Below, one piece after another: positions 19,524 to 30,659 of a stretch of 64,000 nt of DNA (position 1 is its first letter; the number at the start of each line of letters is the position of its first letter). Source of the DNA: Patiria pectinifera (lineage: Eukaryota > Echinodermata > Asteroidea > Valvatida > Asterinidae). A model generated the notes under the pieces. It worked only from the letters and a program-made list of their open reading frames with translations, had not been told where the DNA came from and searched no databases. Where the stretch lies: positions 5,512,932-5,576,931 of the forward strand of contig CM057138.1 of assembly GCA_029964075.1 (NCBI GenBank), written 5' to 3'. The translations under genes were made by a program, and so were the position numbers.

Positions 19524-20223
19524 CTGATGGAGAACAACAAGCAGTCAACACAAGTAACAAAAATCACACGTATGTACTACGAGTGAGCAGGACAGGGGAT
19601 TGATATTAAGTTTTTAGGTATGCATGGTGAAAATTAGTCTGAGTGTCACACGTTATACACGGAGCCAAGTCTTCTGTATAACATCTAATATATCTAAGCA
19701 TGCGTGATGCCATTTCATTCCGAAATCAGGACTAAGACTGTGATTGATCAATTTCGATGCCGCGTTTTTGTAATACTCATCAAGGCCATGATGAATTATG
19801 CGCGTATAGAAGGCGCCTGCTGATTGGTCAGTCTCTCGAGGTTCTGATGAAGACCTGGACTGCCAAAAGGCCATTCTAGGGAAAACTTTGCTCATTTAAC
19901 CAATTCACGTCAGATGACGTGTATACATGCAAAGGCTTTGCGGTATTTGGAACGGATAACGGATAAACACGCAACGAGCGAGGCCGGAAATATCTGTCTG
20001 CGACCCGCTCGCAGCGAGCGAGGCCGGAAATATCAGGGTGTGCTACCCACAGATGATGGCCTGAACCCATCTGGCATCAAAGTTTGTGAAAAACAATCCC
20101 GCACCTGGTTCGGGTCAATGTCAAAATAATCCCGGTACGAACGTTAACGAAACTAACATGACATTATTGAAGAGTAGTGTGCCTGTGACAACATTGCTTC
20201 AGGTTCTCGTTCTTATTTCATAC
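19524..20223. other. Intron 9 (0.7 kb)
   Basis: Apart from the 24-bp direct repeat no feature is recognised. Confidence 0.65.
19971..20034. repeat. 24-bp direct repeat (gcRacgagcgaggccggaaa)
   Basis: Copies at 19971-19994 and 20011-20034 differ by one base; both are CpG-rich in an AT-rich intron. Confidence 0.75.
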
Positions 20224-20286
20224 CTTGTCTCCTTTTGGTCCGCTGGGTCCACGGTCTCCAGGATAACCCCGAGGTCCCGGATCTCC
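20224..20286 (-). CDS. Collagen exon 9: minor triple helix
   Basis: 63 nt, seven perfect Gly-X-Y triplets from GDPGPRGYPG to GPSGPKGDK (354-374). Starts on a full Gly codon; acceptor aacag, donor gtatga. Confidence 0.93.
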
Positions 20287-20728
20287 CTGTTGAGAAAGCA
20301 TACATTCGTTTAAAGAATACATTCATTTAACTCTCAACTTGGAGCATTAAGGCTGAGTAAAAATATGATAGTTTCTCGTCCAGGTTTTTGAGAAAAATAA
20401 AGGAGGCGGGTGCTGTTTTTTCTTCTGCTTTTTTTCCCCAAAAGATGGCCGATTTTCCAAGATGGCCGATAGATTCTTCCATTTTCTTGACACTTTTGCT
20501 GATACAAATTATGTCCAAAGGGGCCGTAACCCATTCAACATACATGTAGCTACAAGTTTGTAGGAAACAAATAAAAAGACAATGTATATTTGCAAAATAT
20601 ATTGCATATATATAACATGTATGATTACAAAAAAAAACAATTTGAAAACAGAGGCAGGCAGGGAAAAAATGAAGTGGGTGGCGACGAGAAACTGAGTTAT
20701 TTTTTACTTGGCCTAATGTGCTGTAGAT

Positions 20729-21172
20729 ACACTCAACCAGAAAAGAAAGTCCCCCTTAATACTTTTTTGTCTAAATCAAAAACCACTGGGCACATCTTGC
20801 TAAAATTGCGACTGATCAGTACAGAAATTCTGTAGCAATCCAGCCATACTCTTTGTTTGGCCTAAAACAGTGATAATGTGTACAAAATTATGCAATTTAT
20901 GACAAAGGGTACCGAAAAAAGTTGCACTTTTGTATACGTGCAAGGTGAGTGTGAACCACAACGTACACGTATACAAAACTGTTTTCGGTATCATTTGTTA
21001 TAAATTGCATAAATTCAAACACATTATCACTGTTTTGGACCAAATAAAGAGTATGGCTGGATTGCTAAGGAATTTCTGTACTGATTAGTCGTTATTTGAG
21101 CGAGAGGTGCTGAGTAGTTTTGAGTTAGACAAAAAAATATGGGGGGGGGCTTTCTTTTTTTGGTTGAGTGTA
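20729..21172. mobile_element. Long inverted-repeat MITE, CACTCAACC ends with TA flanks
   Basis: Left end TACACTCAACCAGAAAAGA and right end ctttttttggttgagtgta are inverted; internal blocks (tagcaatccagccatactctt; cagtgataatgtgt) recur inverted on the right half. A TA duplication and CACT ends fit a Tc1/mariner-derived MITE. Confidence 0.65.
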
Positions 21173-21401
21173 TATCCTAGGACCCTATAAAAACAACAAA
21201 ACATGTGCAGTACGGTATTCAAATTGTCAAAGTATTAGAAAACTTTGACGTTAGTGCTTCAGAGATCTCTGGGCAAATATTTCAAGGCTGATTGCAATGT
21301 GAACTGCAATGTACAGGATTTGCAACGACTTCTTGATCAACAGGAACTGTTTGCATTTAATTTCTTTCTCACCCAGAACAACCAGCTTAAATAACCACCT
21401 C

Positions 21402-21753
21402 GCAATTCGGGCGATTCACAATGCAGTGCGCAACCAAGAGTTTGCCATGGAGAGTTCCTTTTTCCCAGTACATTGTAGGAGATGGTCGACAAATTAAAAG
21501 CCAGCGACAGCGAGAAATCGTTAGTTTCGTCAGTCAGTTTTACAGCGCGTTGATTCGAGGGCTCTGGTTGCCTTCTTTTTTCTTTTTCTTTTCTTTTATC
21601 AATATGGCAGAACGCTATGCCCCAATACCGCTATCTATGACAAATTAGCTCAAGTTGTCTGCATCAAATTTTTCACAATGCAGTGCGCAACCAAAAATTG
21701 CCATGGAGGGTTCCTTCTTGGTGGCGCACTGCATTGTGAATCGCCCGAATTGC
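21402..21753. mobile_element. MITE with 30-bp perfect terminal inverted repeats
   Basis: gcaattcgggcgattcacaa and the next 10 bases (21402-21431) are exactly inverted at 21724-21753. A third internal copy of ttcacaatgcagtgcgcaacc lies near 21672. 352 bp, non-coding. The perfect ends imply recent activity. Confidence 0.8.
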
Positions 21754-22029
21754 TAAGATATTTTGCAGACATTAAGATCCCCAACCAGTGGTAGCGCAAT
21801 AATTTGTGAACTGCTGGGAGTTGGCTTTGATAACATAAGAAGCAGTAAGATCTAGAAGCGCCCTCTGTGTGTTAGTTTCAGATTACACTTGACCTCTAAT
21901 TCAGTCAATTACAATTCTGCTGGCAAAAATCATTCAGTCTTGGGATAAAATAATTCCATTTATTATGAGTAGTCAATCAATCAGCTAAATTTCATTATAT
22001 TTCAGGTTGGTATTACATTATGTACTTAC

Positions 22030-22068
22030 CCTTGGTCCCGCAGGTCCAACTGGCCCTGGAAAATATTC
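22030..22068 (-). CDS. Collagen exon 8: minor helix after interruption
   Basis: 39 nt, 13 residues: EYFPGPVGPAGPR (341-353). EYFP finishes the interruption, then Gly-X-Y resumes. Vertebrate V/XI chains have a comparable acidic/hydrophobic break (around IIEPGMLIE, from memory) just before GPPGPEGPAG. Acceptor gtcag, donor gtaagt. Confidence 0.9.
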
Positions 22069-22958
22069 CTGACAAAAAAAGTCAGAAAAACAGATATAGA
22101 AGTATTGATGCAACAATTACCAAAGTAGAATAACCAGCAATGACTACTGCGGCCAATATTTGCTTATTTCCTTTCCTTCTCTCACCCAATTTTAGTTTTT
22201 CAACACAAAAAAAGTAAGGCTTATAAACAATGTAGGCTTGATGAACCATCAGTTTCTCATGGGCTATCTCATCTGTCATACCAACTGAAATGGCCTTTAC
22301 AATTTGGGTGTGGCCAGTGTGTAGGGACATGTTTTGATTTCGTGACAGCTGCGTATGACGAGACAATGCATCAGCTTGAAATGGAGCCACTGGAAATGGA
22401 AACACTGCGCCGATACATTAGCTCAAGTGTCATGTCTTAGGCCGAAAATCCATATGTCCGTTTTCGATGAGCGTATTGCATGGTGCGTTTATCTGTTGTA
22501 TATCCATTGTAGCAGCAAGCTTCGTCTCGTGAAATAGAAAAGTCCAGATTTTACTTTGCCATGATATTCCTTCCATTCCACTCTGAGCCACTCAATATTT
22601 GAAGGCCAACATGAACCCTAACGGAACTCAACCCATCAAAGTTCAACAGCAGGTTTTGTTTTAAATCTGTTGGGATAGGTACAGTACCCCTAAACTGATG
22701 GTCTTTTTACACTGGGGTTGGCATACCTCCAGAAACTAAGTCCAACTGTGTGATTGTACAATTTCCCATGTGGGTGTTGGAATTTGCCAGAATGGGTATG
22801 GTTCCTAGTAAATTAGGCTGGGGAGTTTAGGGTTAATCATGGCTGTGATTGGTCGAAACGCCGGGGGGCGGGGCTTAATGAATCAGTCTATTAACTTCAT
22901 AGTCAAAGAAGGGTAAATTAATTATCTAAAACTTGACATAGACACATTTTAAACTTAC
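22069..22958. other. Intron 7 (0.89 kb)
   Basis: 22650-22835 (ttggcatacctccag..agtccaac..gggtgttgg..agggttaa) resembles 7480-7615; both appear to be parts of a dispersed element. Nothing else recognised. Confidence 0.6.
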
Positions 22959-23003
22959 AATTCTTGTATCGCCTGGCTCACCCTTCTCCCCTCTGGGTCC
23001 ACG
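22959..23003 (-). CDS. Collagen exon 7: start of minor triple helix
   Basis: 45 nt, 15 residues: RGPRGEKGEPGDTRI (326-340). The R-G-E-K-G-E-P core is at the same place as the GEKG..GEP start of the vertebrate type V minor helix. It ends in a short non-Gly-X-Y break that continues into exon 8. Acceptor tacag, donor gtaagt. Confidence 0.92.
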
Positions 23004-23418
23004 CTGTATGGATAGAGAAAGGTATATCAATACATTTTTAACAAATTAACTTACTGCTCAGTCAGAGACTTCTTGACTGGGGGGGGGGGCACTGTGACCC
23101 GCATTAGTCATGGTTGTCCACCAAACTGGTAGCAAAATCGTGTCAACTGTTGGCAAATATGCCCTAATGACCAACATGCACCAACTCGTGTCAGTTGGGT
23201 GTCCAGTAGCCGATTTTAGCATTCCAGACTCCATTCAAGACTCCTATCAGTCTTAAAGATACTGTTTAACACCTCCCAAGCACAGATTTATTCCCTTAAT
23301 AGAACGGGCAGGATGTCAACGTTGAAGATGGAAAATCTTCAAAACACCTTTCTTGTACGTGGCACATTGTGAATCCCTCGTATTGAACCATACTAAATTT
23401 GTCATTTTATATGCCTAC
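23004..23418. other. Intron 6 (0.42 kb)
   Basis: No feature apart from a G10 run at 23081-23090. Confidence 0.7.
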
Positions 23419-23607
23419 CACAGCAGTACCGGTACCAGGGTCTGTTATCGGCCCTGTACCTCGATCCGGAACGCTTGCAAACGAACTACCAGGATCAACC
23501 GGATCTGGGTAGCTGTATGAATCTGACGATACCGATTCACTTTCACTGTAATAGACTGCTGGCGTTGGTCCCTCCTGTTCACCATTTGTGTCCGGCTGAT
23601 TTGTGGA
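23419..23607 (-). CDS. Collagen exon 6: short variable region (acidic, Tyr/Ser-rich)
   Basis: 189 nt, phase 0, 63 residues (263-325). No collagen repeats; rich in Ser, Asp, Glu, Pro and Gly, with four Tyr next to acidic residues (AVYYSESES and SDSYSYPDP), resembling the Tyr-sulfated acidic variable region of vertebrate alpha V/XI chains but much shorter. Acceptor cttcag, donor gtaggc. Called from frame, phase and splice sites rather than homology, so its ends are slightly less certain. Confidence 0.82.
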
Positions 23608-25363
23608 CTGAAGAAAAACAACCAATAATTCTTTATAAGAAAAGAAGTTGTACGATTACAAAAATAATACAATTATTATACAAATAATGAATGTTAATGA
23701 GTGCAATGGTGAGAATATTTTCATGAGTTGAAAGATGGAATGTTCCCATAGGACTACATGTATATTAAATTACTAGAGCGCTAACTCGATGTACAAAATA
23801 ATGCCAGATGGGCGCATCTATGTTTGTGCACAAACCTATGGAAAACTCAAAATTTTGTACTGCTTTTGTACGGCTATTTGCATATCTGCGTTTGTATTCC
23901 ATACCGGTGCGTCATCGAAGCCAATACGCCCAAAACCGAAATGCACGATTAGCAAATGAGCGTTTCATTTCGCTCAAACAGCGCAACGTGCACGCGTCCT
24001 TCCCGCGTGCAGATGCTTTTCGCCGTGACGTTTTTTGAACCGTCATGACGCGCTTAAGTTGTTTGCGTACCTCCTATTTGCGCATTGCATTTAAAGTACA
24101 CTTTTAAAATTCAGTCCATCTATTTTGATTGTGTTCAACAAACACGCACATCAATTCAAAATGTTTGTGCCCAGAGCGGCTTCAAAGCGGCTCCGCACAC
24201 AAGAATGAGGAGTTAGCGCTCCAGTAATTTAATATAGTTCTATGAATGTTCGAGGTGAACGAGGTGAAGCCGAGTTGAATGGAACCTTCCGTCTTTTCAA
24301 CGAATGAAAAATAATCTCACCATTGCACGAATGCAAAACATTCATTATTTGTATTATATAACATCCAAGTAGATCCTTGTCATTCAATTGGAGGATAAAA
24401 CTATAAGAATAAACAGCAATTACAAAATGGTTTTCTAGCATCCCCTTTTTTCCCAGCTTGTTCAAAGTTCAAATTAGCAAAGGTATAAAAGTCAAAACAT
24501 TGACAATATGAAAGTTAAAGTTCTTAAAACAATGCCCAAAAAATCTGCAAGGCAAGTTCAGTTAGTAACTGCATCCACCTCAGAGGCAAGTTTTGTACTG
24601 CTGTAAAATGCATAATATGGTTTAGCGCAAAGATCGCTGCATCTTTAAACGGCGCGCTATACGATATTTGTCTAGCGTGCACGTGCAACAGATCAAAAGG
24701 GATGGAACCAAAATGCATGGTGAATGGAACCAAAAAAGCACGGTAAGGATGTTTATGATTTACGGTTATGATTAATAAATGTTGCGTGATCTACAATCCT
24801 CCAATCAAATGACAAGGATTTACTTGGATGTTATATAAACATTTACAATGTACAATATTCCAAAAAATGTGGATGATAATTTGGAAGACACAATGTCACT
24901 TTGCAGGAAAGTTTATGATAAAAAACAAGTCTGCCTATCTGGTCAACAACAGTGCCTGTACTTCATACATTTGTTCTATCTTCTATTGAGCTGTGTGGTT
25001 GCTAAGTTTGACTTTGTTAAGGACATGTTATCGCTTTCTGATGGCTGATAGGTCACTGCAGGGAAAAGTTACGGAATAATTTACGGAAGATGGAATTCTT
25101 TCCGTTGTCTCCCAACTTCATTTTCGCATTACTGTATCTTCAAATAATGTTTTATAAAAGTCGCAAAAACTGGCTTTGGGGAACCAGGAGAGGGCGGTAT
25201 TTGAAAAGGTAACAAAATGGTGTTTATAGCATTTTGGAAACAATCTGTAAATAAATAAACACTGCAGACTAAAATCAACCACGTGGGATTCTTTACTGTG
25301 ACTGTGTTATAAGATAAGTAAAAACAAAAACTAAAACTAAAAAAAAACGATACCGGTACTTAC
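23608..25363. other. Intron 5 (1.76 kb)
   Basis: Contains 23761-24236. 24349-24395 (tataacatccaagtagatcc) is inverted at about 24795-24842, defining another element of roughly 500 bp. I looked for an additional phase-0 variable-region exon and found none convincing. Confidence 0.6.
23761..24236. mobile_element. Inverted-repeat element with GAGCGCTAACTC ends
   Basis: About 27 bp at each end (23761-23787, 24210-24236) are inverted: tatattaaattact, then R, then gagcgctaactc. Interior is CpG-rich (gcgcaacgtgcacgcgtcc). No ORF of note. Confidence 0.65.
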
Positions 25364-25486
25364 AATTTCAGGCTCCAGAGCCCTTTTATATATAGGCATG
25401 GGTTCATTGCAGCTTGGCATATAGTCACGACAGTAGTCAAAAGCTGCATATGGGTCTGGTACGATCAAGAATTGTTGAATTTGGCC
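25364..25486 (-). CDS. Collagen exon 5: end of TSPN domain
   Basis: 123 nt, phase 0, residues 222-262. GQIQQFLIVPDPYAAFDYC is the family signature closing the TSPN domain; Cys240 and Cys247 are the last two of its four cysteines. It ends MPIYKRALEPEI, entering the variable region. Acceptor atccag, donor gtaagt. Confidence 0.95.
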
Positions 25487-25549
25487 CTGGATGGGGAGAA
25501 ATAAAGACCAAAACACTCAAATCAGTAACACATAATTCTTGGAAAGCCG

Positions 25550-25906
25550 CAAAAGAGGGGGCCGTATCATAAGTCCGACGCCTCATAGGTCCGATGCCTC
25601 ATTTCGGACTTATGAGGCGTTGGACTTATGAGGTATAACATTTATTTATTCCGCCTCATAGGTCTGACGCCTCATAAGTCCGACGTCGGAACGAGGCGTT
25701 TAATTTGTCGGACTTACGAGGCGTTGGAGCTATGAGGCGTTGGAGCTATGAGGCGTTGGAGCTATGAGGCGTCGGACTTATGAGGCGTCGAACCTAAGAG
25801 GTGTCGGACTTATGGGCCTTTATTTGGCTAGGGGATGCAATTTTGTCGGACTTATGAGGCGTCGGACCTATGAGGCGTTAGACTTATGAGCGGACCCCCA
25901 AAAGAG
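25550..25906. mobile_element. hAT-type MITE built of a repeated GGACTTATGAGGCGTC motif
   Basis: Element 25558-25898, flanked by exact 8-bp duplications CAAAAGAG (25550-25557, 25899-25906). Ends GGGGCCGTATCATAAGTCC and gacttatgagcggacccc are inverted. Inside, the 16-bp motif ggacttatgaggcgtc and variants (ggagctatgaggcgtt, ggacctatgaggcgtc) occurs about 13 times, inverted in the left part and direct in the right. Confidence 0.8.
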
Positions 25907-26142
25907 TATAGTGGTGGGAGAAATCGGAGACTTCTAAATCCAGTTATCCAAAAAATTTTCAAATCGAATAATGGTTATCCAATTTCACCAGAAGCTCCCA
26001 TTCCACTCACACAGTCATGTTTACAAATAGTGATGAGTGAGGTGCAGCAAGCAATGCCCTCCATTGGGTATAGTTTACAGGATTACAAAACATCTCGGAG
26101 CTGTAATGCTGAAAACAAAATGGGTGGGAAATCCCTGACAAG

Positions 26143-26661
26143 TTAAAGGTAGAGTACATCATTTGAAGCTATCCAAAAAGACGAAATTAGTGTTGAAACG
26201 CATACTTGGTTTAAAGATGGTAATGGTTCTAAACTCCCTGTGAAATTATTGTTTCTGGCATGCTGTCATTTTGAAGAAAACAATAAAAGAAGGCATTTTC
26301 CGACAATGCATATTTAATTCGGTGAAGCCATGAATGAGTGCTCGCAAGTGTTGACACGATGCACATGTGCATGCAGTTGCTATTATTCATCAGTTCATTG
26401 CGTGACATCATGTAGCTGCAATTGACTGAATGAGAACGTGTTGTAGACGCTGATTTTGGGTGCAATTCAAAAGCTGACTCGGCAAGTTTTGAATTGAAAT
26501 CAAAATCCTAGAATATTGTTTTTCTCGGAATGTACAGCATTCATTGAGCTGAAACTTCATCAGGTTAGGTGCTAAGCACAGTTCTTTAGTTTTTGAGCAC
26601 TTTTGTTGCTTCAAACGAAAGAAAAATGAACAAATGACAAATGATGTACTCAACCTTTTTA
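26143..26661. mobile_element. MITE family T, full copy
   Basis: Inverted ends ttaaaggtagagtacatcat and atgatgtactcaaccttttt. About 519 bp; shares gaaacttcatcaggttagg and gttgcttcaaacgaa with the other family T copies. Confidence 0.7.
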
Positions 26662-26760
26662 GGGGTTTCAATCAGAGACTATGGAGCAAATTGGGGGCTG
26701 TTCCAGAGTTGTTTTCTTTAGTATATGACACAAAATATGGATAGTTTCAAATATAGGATT

Positions 26761-26830
26761 TCCCCCCCCCCCCCCCACTTTTTAAAGTGGGGGGGGGGAT
26801 ATTATATGGACGGCCTCCCCCCCCCCCACT
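26761..26830. repeat. C/G homopolymer hairpin
   Basis: C16 followed by acttttt-aaagtggggggggg then cccccccc; part of an unclassified GC-run element that also carries the ggtcagaaattgcctcagatcgc block (26959-26990). Confidence 0.6.
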
Positions 26831-27130
26831 TTTTTTCATCCCGGAATAAAAATTGTGGCCTAAATACGATTCATTAGCTCAAAATAGCTGATGCAATGAA
26901 TCCAAACTTGAAGATGACATGTAAATTGATGATGATCTTTTTTTTTCAAAAAAATTGTGGTCAGAAATTGCCTCAGATCGCACCTCAGAGCGTCTAGAAT
27001 TCAAAAATTGGGGATGGAAAACCCCAATACTGAATTTACAGAATCTCCTCGACACAACTTTGATCCTATAAATACTTTGGTTGCAGTGTTCTCACCAGAT
27101 TCTAACCAGATTTCTTTTCAGATTCTAACC

Positions 27131-27225
27131 AGCCGACCCCAGCAAACTCAGTGGTTGAGTGGTAAGACATCTGCACTAGTAAGCAGGAGGTCATGGGTTC
27201 GAGTTCAACCAAAGTGAGCATTTGA
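27131..27225 (+). mobile_element. tRNA-derived SINE S1, head only
   Basis: agtggttgagtggtaagacatctgc (A box region) and B box ggttcgagttc (27196-27206) match the 3.0-kb copy, including the shared upstream ccagccgacc. The T-stem is degraded; not a functional tRNA. Confidence 0.65.
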
Positions 27226-27229
27226 ATTT

Positions 27230-27850
27230 TATCTTGCAAGTCCTCGAACACCGAGTACACAGTGTATAAACAAGTGCAAGTGCACAATAAGCTCTGGCTG
27301 TCTTTCATGAAAGTCTTGCGCATGAAATCTATGAAAATGATCACTGCCAGAGCTGAAAAATGCAACGCCCAAAAATGCGACGCTGATGGCACATATGGAA
27401 CACCATACTTTGGATGTATACCTCGATTCACAGTGATTTGTGATAAATACCACGTGTCTTTAACATTACTGCACATATTTTACCTCCATATACAAACTTT
27501 TCACAAACATCTTTCCTTAACTTTTACACACAAATTTTTGTGTTAAGTATTTAATTTATTTTGTTTGCTTTTTTTTATTAAAATTTGGTAGGCCTAGTTA
27601 TATTTTGTGGATAACTTATGGGACTTATTTTGGTCAATTTTCCGGGACAGACAAATGCAAAATATATATGCGCAGTTTTTTGATAACTTTTGTCAGGAGT
27701 GTTTGACAACGGCATGGCATTTGGTCAATTTTTGGTCAATTTTTTTTGTCATTTGGTCAATTTTTGGTCAAAATTTTTGGTCAATTTTCGGGGGCAGACA
27801 GACCGACCGACTAACCAACTGACCGAACACCAAGTACCACCAAGTAGAAG
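27230..27850. repeat. Dispersed repeat, inverted partner of 29930-30390
   Basis: Shares, in opposite orientation, gtgcacaataagctctggc, atgatcactgccagagct, tggaacaccatacttt and gaagctcctgccagag with 29930-30390. A ttttggtcaatttt minisatellite (27720-27790) and gacagaccgaccgac tract lie inside. Confidence 0.6.
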
Positions 27851-27950
27851 CTCCTGCCAGAGTTCAAAAATCCACGCAAATTCCATCCGTGAAATAATTT
27901 CACATTCTTGAGCAAGTTCTTCGTTCATATTGCCCTTGCTACTTTCTTCA

Positions 27951-28902
27951 TACAGGGTGAGTAAAAAAAAGCGGAACCCAAACCCCATAAAGTATATTTC
28001 ATATTTTTAAAAAAATGTAGCATCAAAAATTGTAATGACTGGAAAGCCAATTTCATAAGCCAATTTCAGATGTAAAAAAACCCGAAATTGCTCGATCTAT
28101 TCAAACAATATCACCATTTAAACACAATGACCCTTAAACCTCTTTCGTCCAAAAATGCGATTTCAAGAATCCTTGTCATTTAACCAAGGGCGGATCCAGA
28201 ACACAATTTTGGGGGGGGCCAAAAAAAATTTTGGTCCTCCAAAAAAGTGGGTCCAAAAATTACGGCGTGGGGTTCGGGGCCCGGCCCAAAAAATTTTTTT
28301 TCTAGATGCTCTGTGTGCGATCTGAGGCATTCTGACCACCAACACTTGAACAATGTTTGCCCCTTTTTTCATTCAAAAAAAAAAAAAAAAAAAATTTTTT
28401 TTTGTTTTGGGGGGGGGGCGCCCCTTTGATCCGCCCTTGCATTTAACTCACATTGTCTTCAAACATTGCAAACGATAAACCTCAGTTTAAAAGTTAGAAA
28501 TATTAAACAATGTCATTTTGAAGGCCCGGCTTTATAAAAAAAAAAGAATTTATAAACCATATTGTTTGCATAACCAGGGTTGTAAATGAAGATATTGTGT
28601 ACTACAGTTGTTGACAGTTGTTGAAACAAGTAGGCCTATTCTGTGTCATTTTCTTTGTTGTTCCAAACATTCTTAATACACAATAAATTGCGTGGTTTTG
28701 TTTGACGAAGCAGGTTTTAGGGTCATGGGTTAAAATGGTGATATTCTTTGAACGGATTAAGCAATTTCAGTACTTTTATCATCTTAAAGTAGCACACGGA
28801 ATTGGCTTTCCAGTCATTATTATGTTTGGTGCTACATATTTTTTAAATTGTAAAACATATTTTGTGGGGTTTGGGTTCTGCTTTTTTTTTACTCACCCTG
28901 TA
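27951..28902. mobile_element. MITE family M (CAGGGTGAGTAAAAA ends), copy A
   Basis: CAGGGTGAGTAAAAAAAA at 27953 and ttttttttactcaccctg ending 28900 are inverted, with TA on both sides, as in Tc1/mariner-type elements. Subterminal gactggaaagccaatt is inverted on the right. An hAT MITE (28187-28447) has inserted inside it. Confidence 0.7.
28187..28447. mobile_element. hAT-type MITE family H1, nested copy
   Basis: CAAGGGCGGATCCAG at 28195 and gatccgcccttg ending 28439, flanked by exact CATTTAAC (28187-28194, 28440-28447). Same ends as the copy at 4622-4907, and it contains the inverted tctgaggcattctgaccac block. Confidence 0.8.
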
Positions 28903-29633
28903 CAAGCAAGGGTAACTCTGACCTTGGCTCAAAACCACATCATATGTGTCTCTGCCAAACTATCTCCATCTACTGAAAGTGTCCACCTGCTGTGTGCAGG
29001 TTTCTTGAATAACAAAATATAAGCTCGTGTGTCACAGAGCCCTTGTCATCTCTTCCTTTAGTCAGACAAGAATATTGTCCTAAATTTCATGTGTCCAAAG
29101 TAGAAGCCTAAGGAACTCTGTGCCAAGCCCAGTCATTACAAAGGAAAGTCTCATTACTGCCAATTATAACTTCAGAGTGCAGGGAGGTTCAAGAAATTGT
29201 GACATAGTTTATCCTTGAGTCATTCAGGATTGTCAGATTTTTGTTCTGCCTTGCTGGGAATTACAACAGGTTTCTGATCTCTATGTTACTTTTACATCAC
29301 ACTTAATAAAGCATTGAGTTTGACATTCTGGAATGGACCTAGTATTTTAGTCAACTTAAATGGAAGGATTATTGTTAACTCACTTTAAAATTATTTCTAA
29401 GTAATATGAAGATGAAGTAAGTATATTGCAATAAAGAAAGCGTTTGAACAGACTTTGAAAGCGGGGCAGGTTCTTAAATTTGGAAGCGTTAGGAAAGTAG
29501 AGAAGGTACATCACACTGTATGCGATCCACTATAACCAAAGATGGAAGGAGAAATTTATTAATTACGGGGTTTTTTTAATGTTGCGTATTCATGTATATA
29601 ATGCAACGGGAGGCACTCCTGTAACTCAGTCAT

Positions 29634-29856
29634 TCTATAAATTTGGGGTCCACTTTTTCCTGTCCCAATTACATCTGACATCTGTTATTTTGTAATTCTC
29701 GTTAATGTATTCTTCCCCAAAGAGAGAGTATGTGATGCAAAATGACCCATTTAACAAATAAACAAAACTTAAGTCATTTTTAATGACATTTGAATAGCAA
29801 GTTCCTGGATAACAGGGACAGGAAAAATGTCACACTTTGGACCCTAAGTTTATATA
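29634..29856. mobile_element. Short inverted-repeat element
   Basis: tataaatttggggtccac..tttttcctgtccc at the left is inverted as gggacaggaaaaa..tttggaccctaagtttata at the right. 223 bp, non-coding. Confidence 0.6.
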
Positions 29857-29929
29857 ACCCAACTCTCAATAGAAAAGAAAATATATGAAAGATGTTTATC
29901 TTGAAAACAAACTAACTTTTTTTAAGCTC

Positions 29930-30390
29930 TGGCATGAGCTTCTACATATTGGTGGTGGGTTGGACTGTCACCAAAAGTATGGTGTTCCATAAGTGCCATC
30001 AGCGTCACATTTTTGGGCATCGTATTTTTAAGCCCTGGCAGGGATCATTTTGATCAATTTCATGCACAAGACTGCCATGCAAGACTTCTTGAAACATGGC
30101 CAGAGCTTATTGTGCACTTGCACTATACAACATCTTCATCTTACAAGGTGGATGCCATTTTGTGTAGTGGTTGGACGGTATCCAGAAGGAGGAAATGTCC
30201 CCAAAAGGTGGGAGAGGTGCAATTTACGCTCTGGCAGGAGCTTCTACATGTCACTTGGTGGTCAGTCGGTCGGATCGTCAGTCTGTCTGTCCCGAAAATT
30301 GACCAAAAGTATGGTGTTCCATATGTGCCATTGTCATTGCATTTTTCGCCAGAGCTTATTGTGCACTCGCACTTGTTCATAATTATAGCA
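29930..30390. repeat. Dispersed repeat ending next to the exon 4 donor
   Basis: Internally repeats agctctggcaggagcttctac and ccaaaagtatggtgttccata twice (about 300 bp apart) and is the inverted partner of 27230-27850. It stops about 15 bp short of exon 4. Confidence 0.6.
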
Positions 30391-30404
30391 TAATGCTCAC
30401 TCAC

Positions 30405-30576
30405 CTCAAAATGTGTTCCTCGGAATGAATTACGCATATCCCGTCCAAAAATAAATATTCCATCGGTCTTAACATTTGCTGGGACACTTCTTGTAAGGCT
30501 AGCCGTCTCCGTCACGTTGCAATCGGTTATTAGATTCGCGTTCTGACCATTTACACTTAAAGCTATCCTGTGCCAT
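30405..30576 (-). CDS. Collagen exon 4: TSPN core, WHRIALSV strand
   Basis: 172 nt, phase 2 in, phase 0 out, residues 164-221. WHRIALSVNG is the conserved W-H-R/K-I laminin-G strand; Cys183 and an N-V-T glycosylation sequon at Asn184 follow, then DGIFIFGRDM and GTHFE leading to exon 5. A 220-bp low-complexity satellite sits about 85 bp upstream of its acceptor, and a repeat ends about 15 bp past its donor (gtgagt). Confidence 0.94.
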
Positions 30577-30659
30577 CTGTAGGTACAAAAGAAAATCAAA
30601 AGGTTTATTTATAACATTTCTTTAGGCCCTGCATACAATATAAATGACTACACAAGTAT

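Larger units (their letters stand above)
20287..22029. other. Intron 8 (1.74 kb)
   Basis: Contains the elements at 20729-21172 and 21402-21753. 20390-20470 has a short ccaagatggccgat-rich duplication. No exon. Confidence 0.7.
25487..30404. other. Intron 4 (4.9 kb)
   Basis: A mosaic of the elements listed between 25550 and 30390. 28905-29630 shows nothing recognisable. Confidence 0.75.

Noticed and set aside
23608-25363. Additional variable-region exon in intron 5
   Set aside because: No phase-0 segment with both splice sites and suitable composition was found.
25558-25898. CRISPR-like array of short repeats
   Set aside because: Repeats are adjacent, without unique spacers, in both orientations, and enclosed by hAT-type ends and a target duplication.
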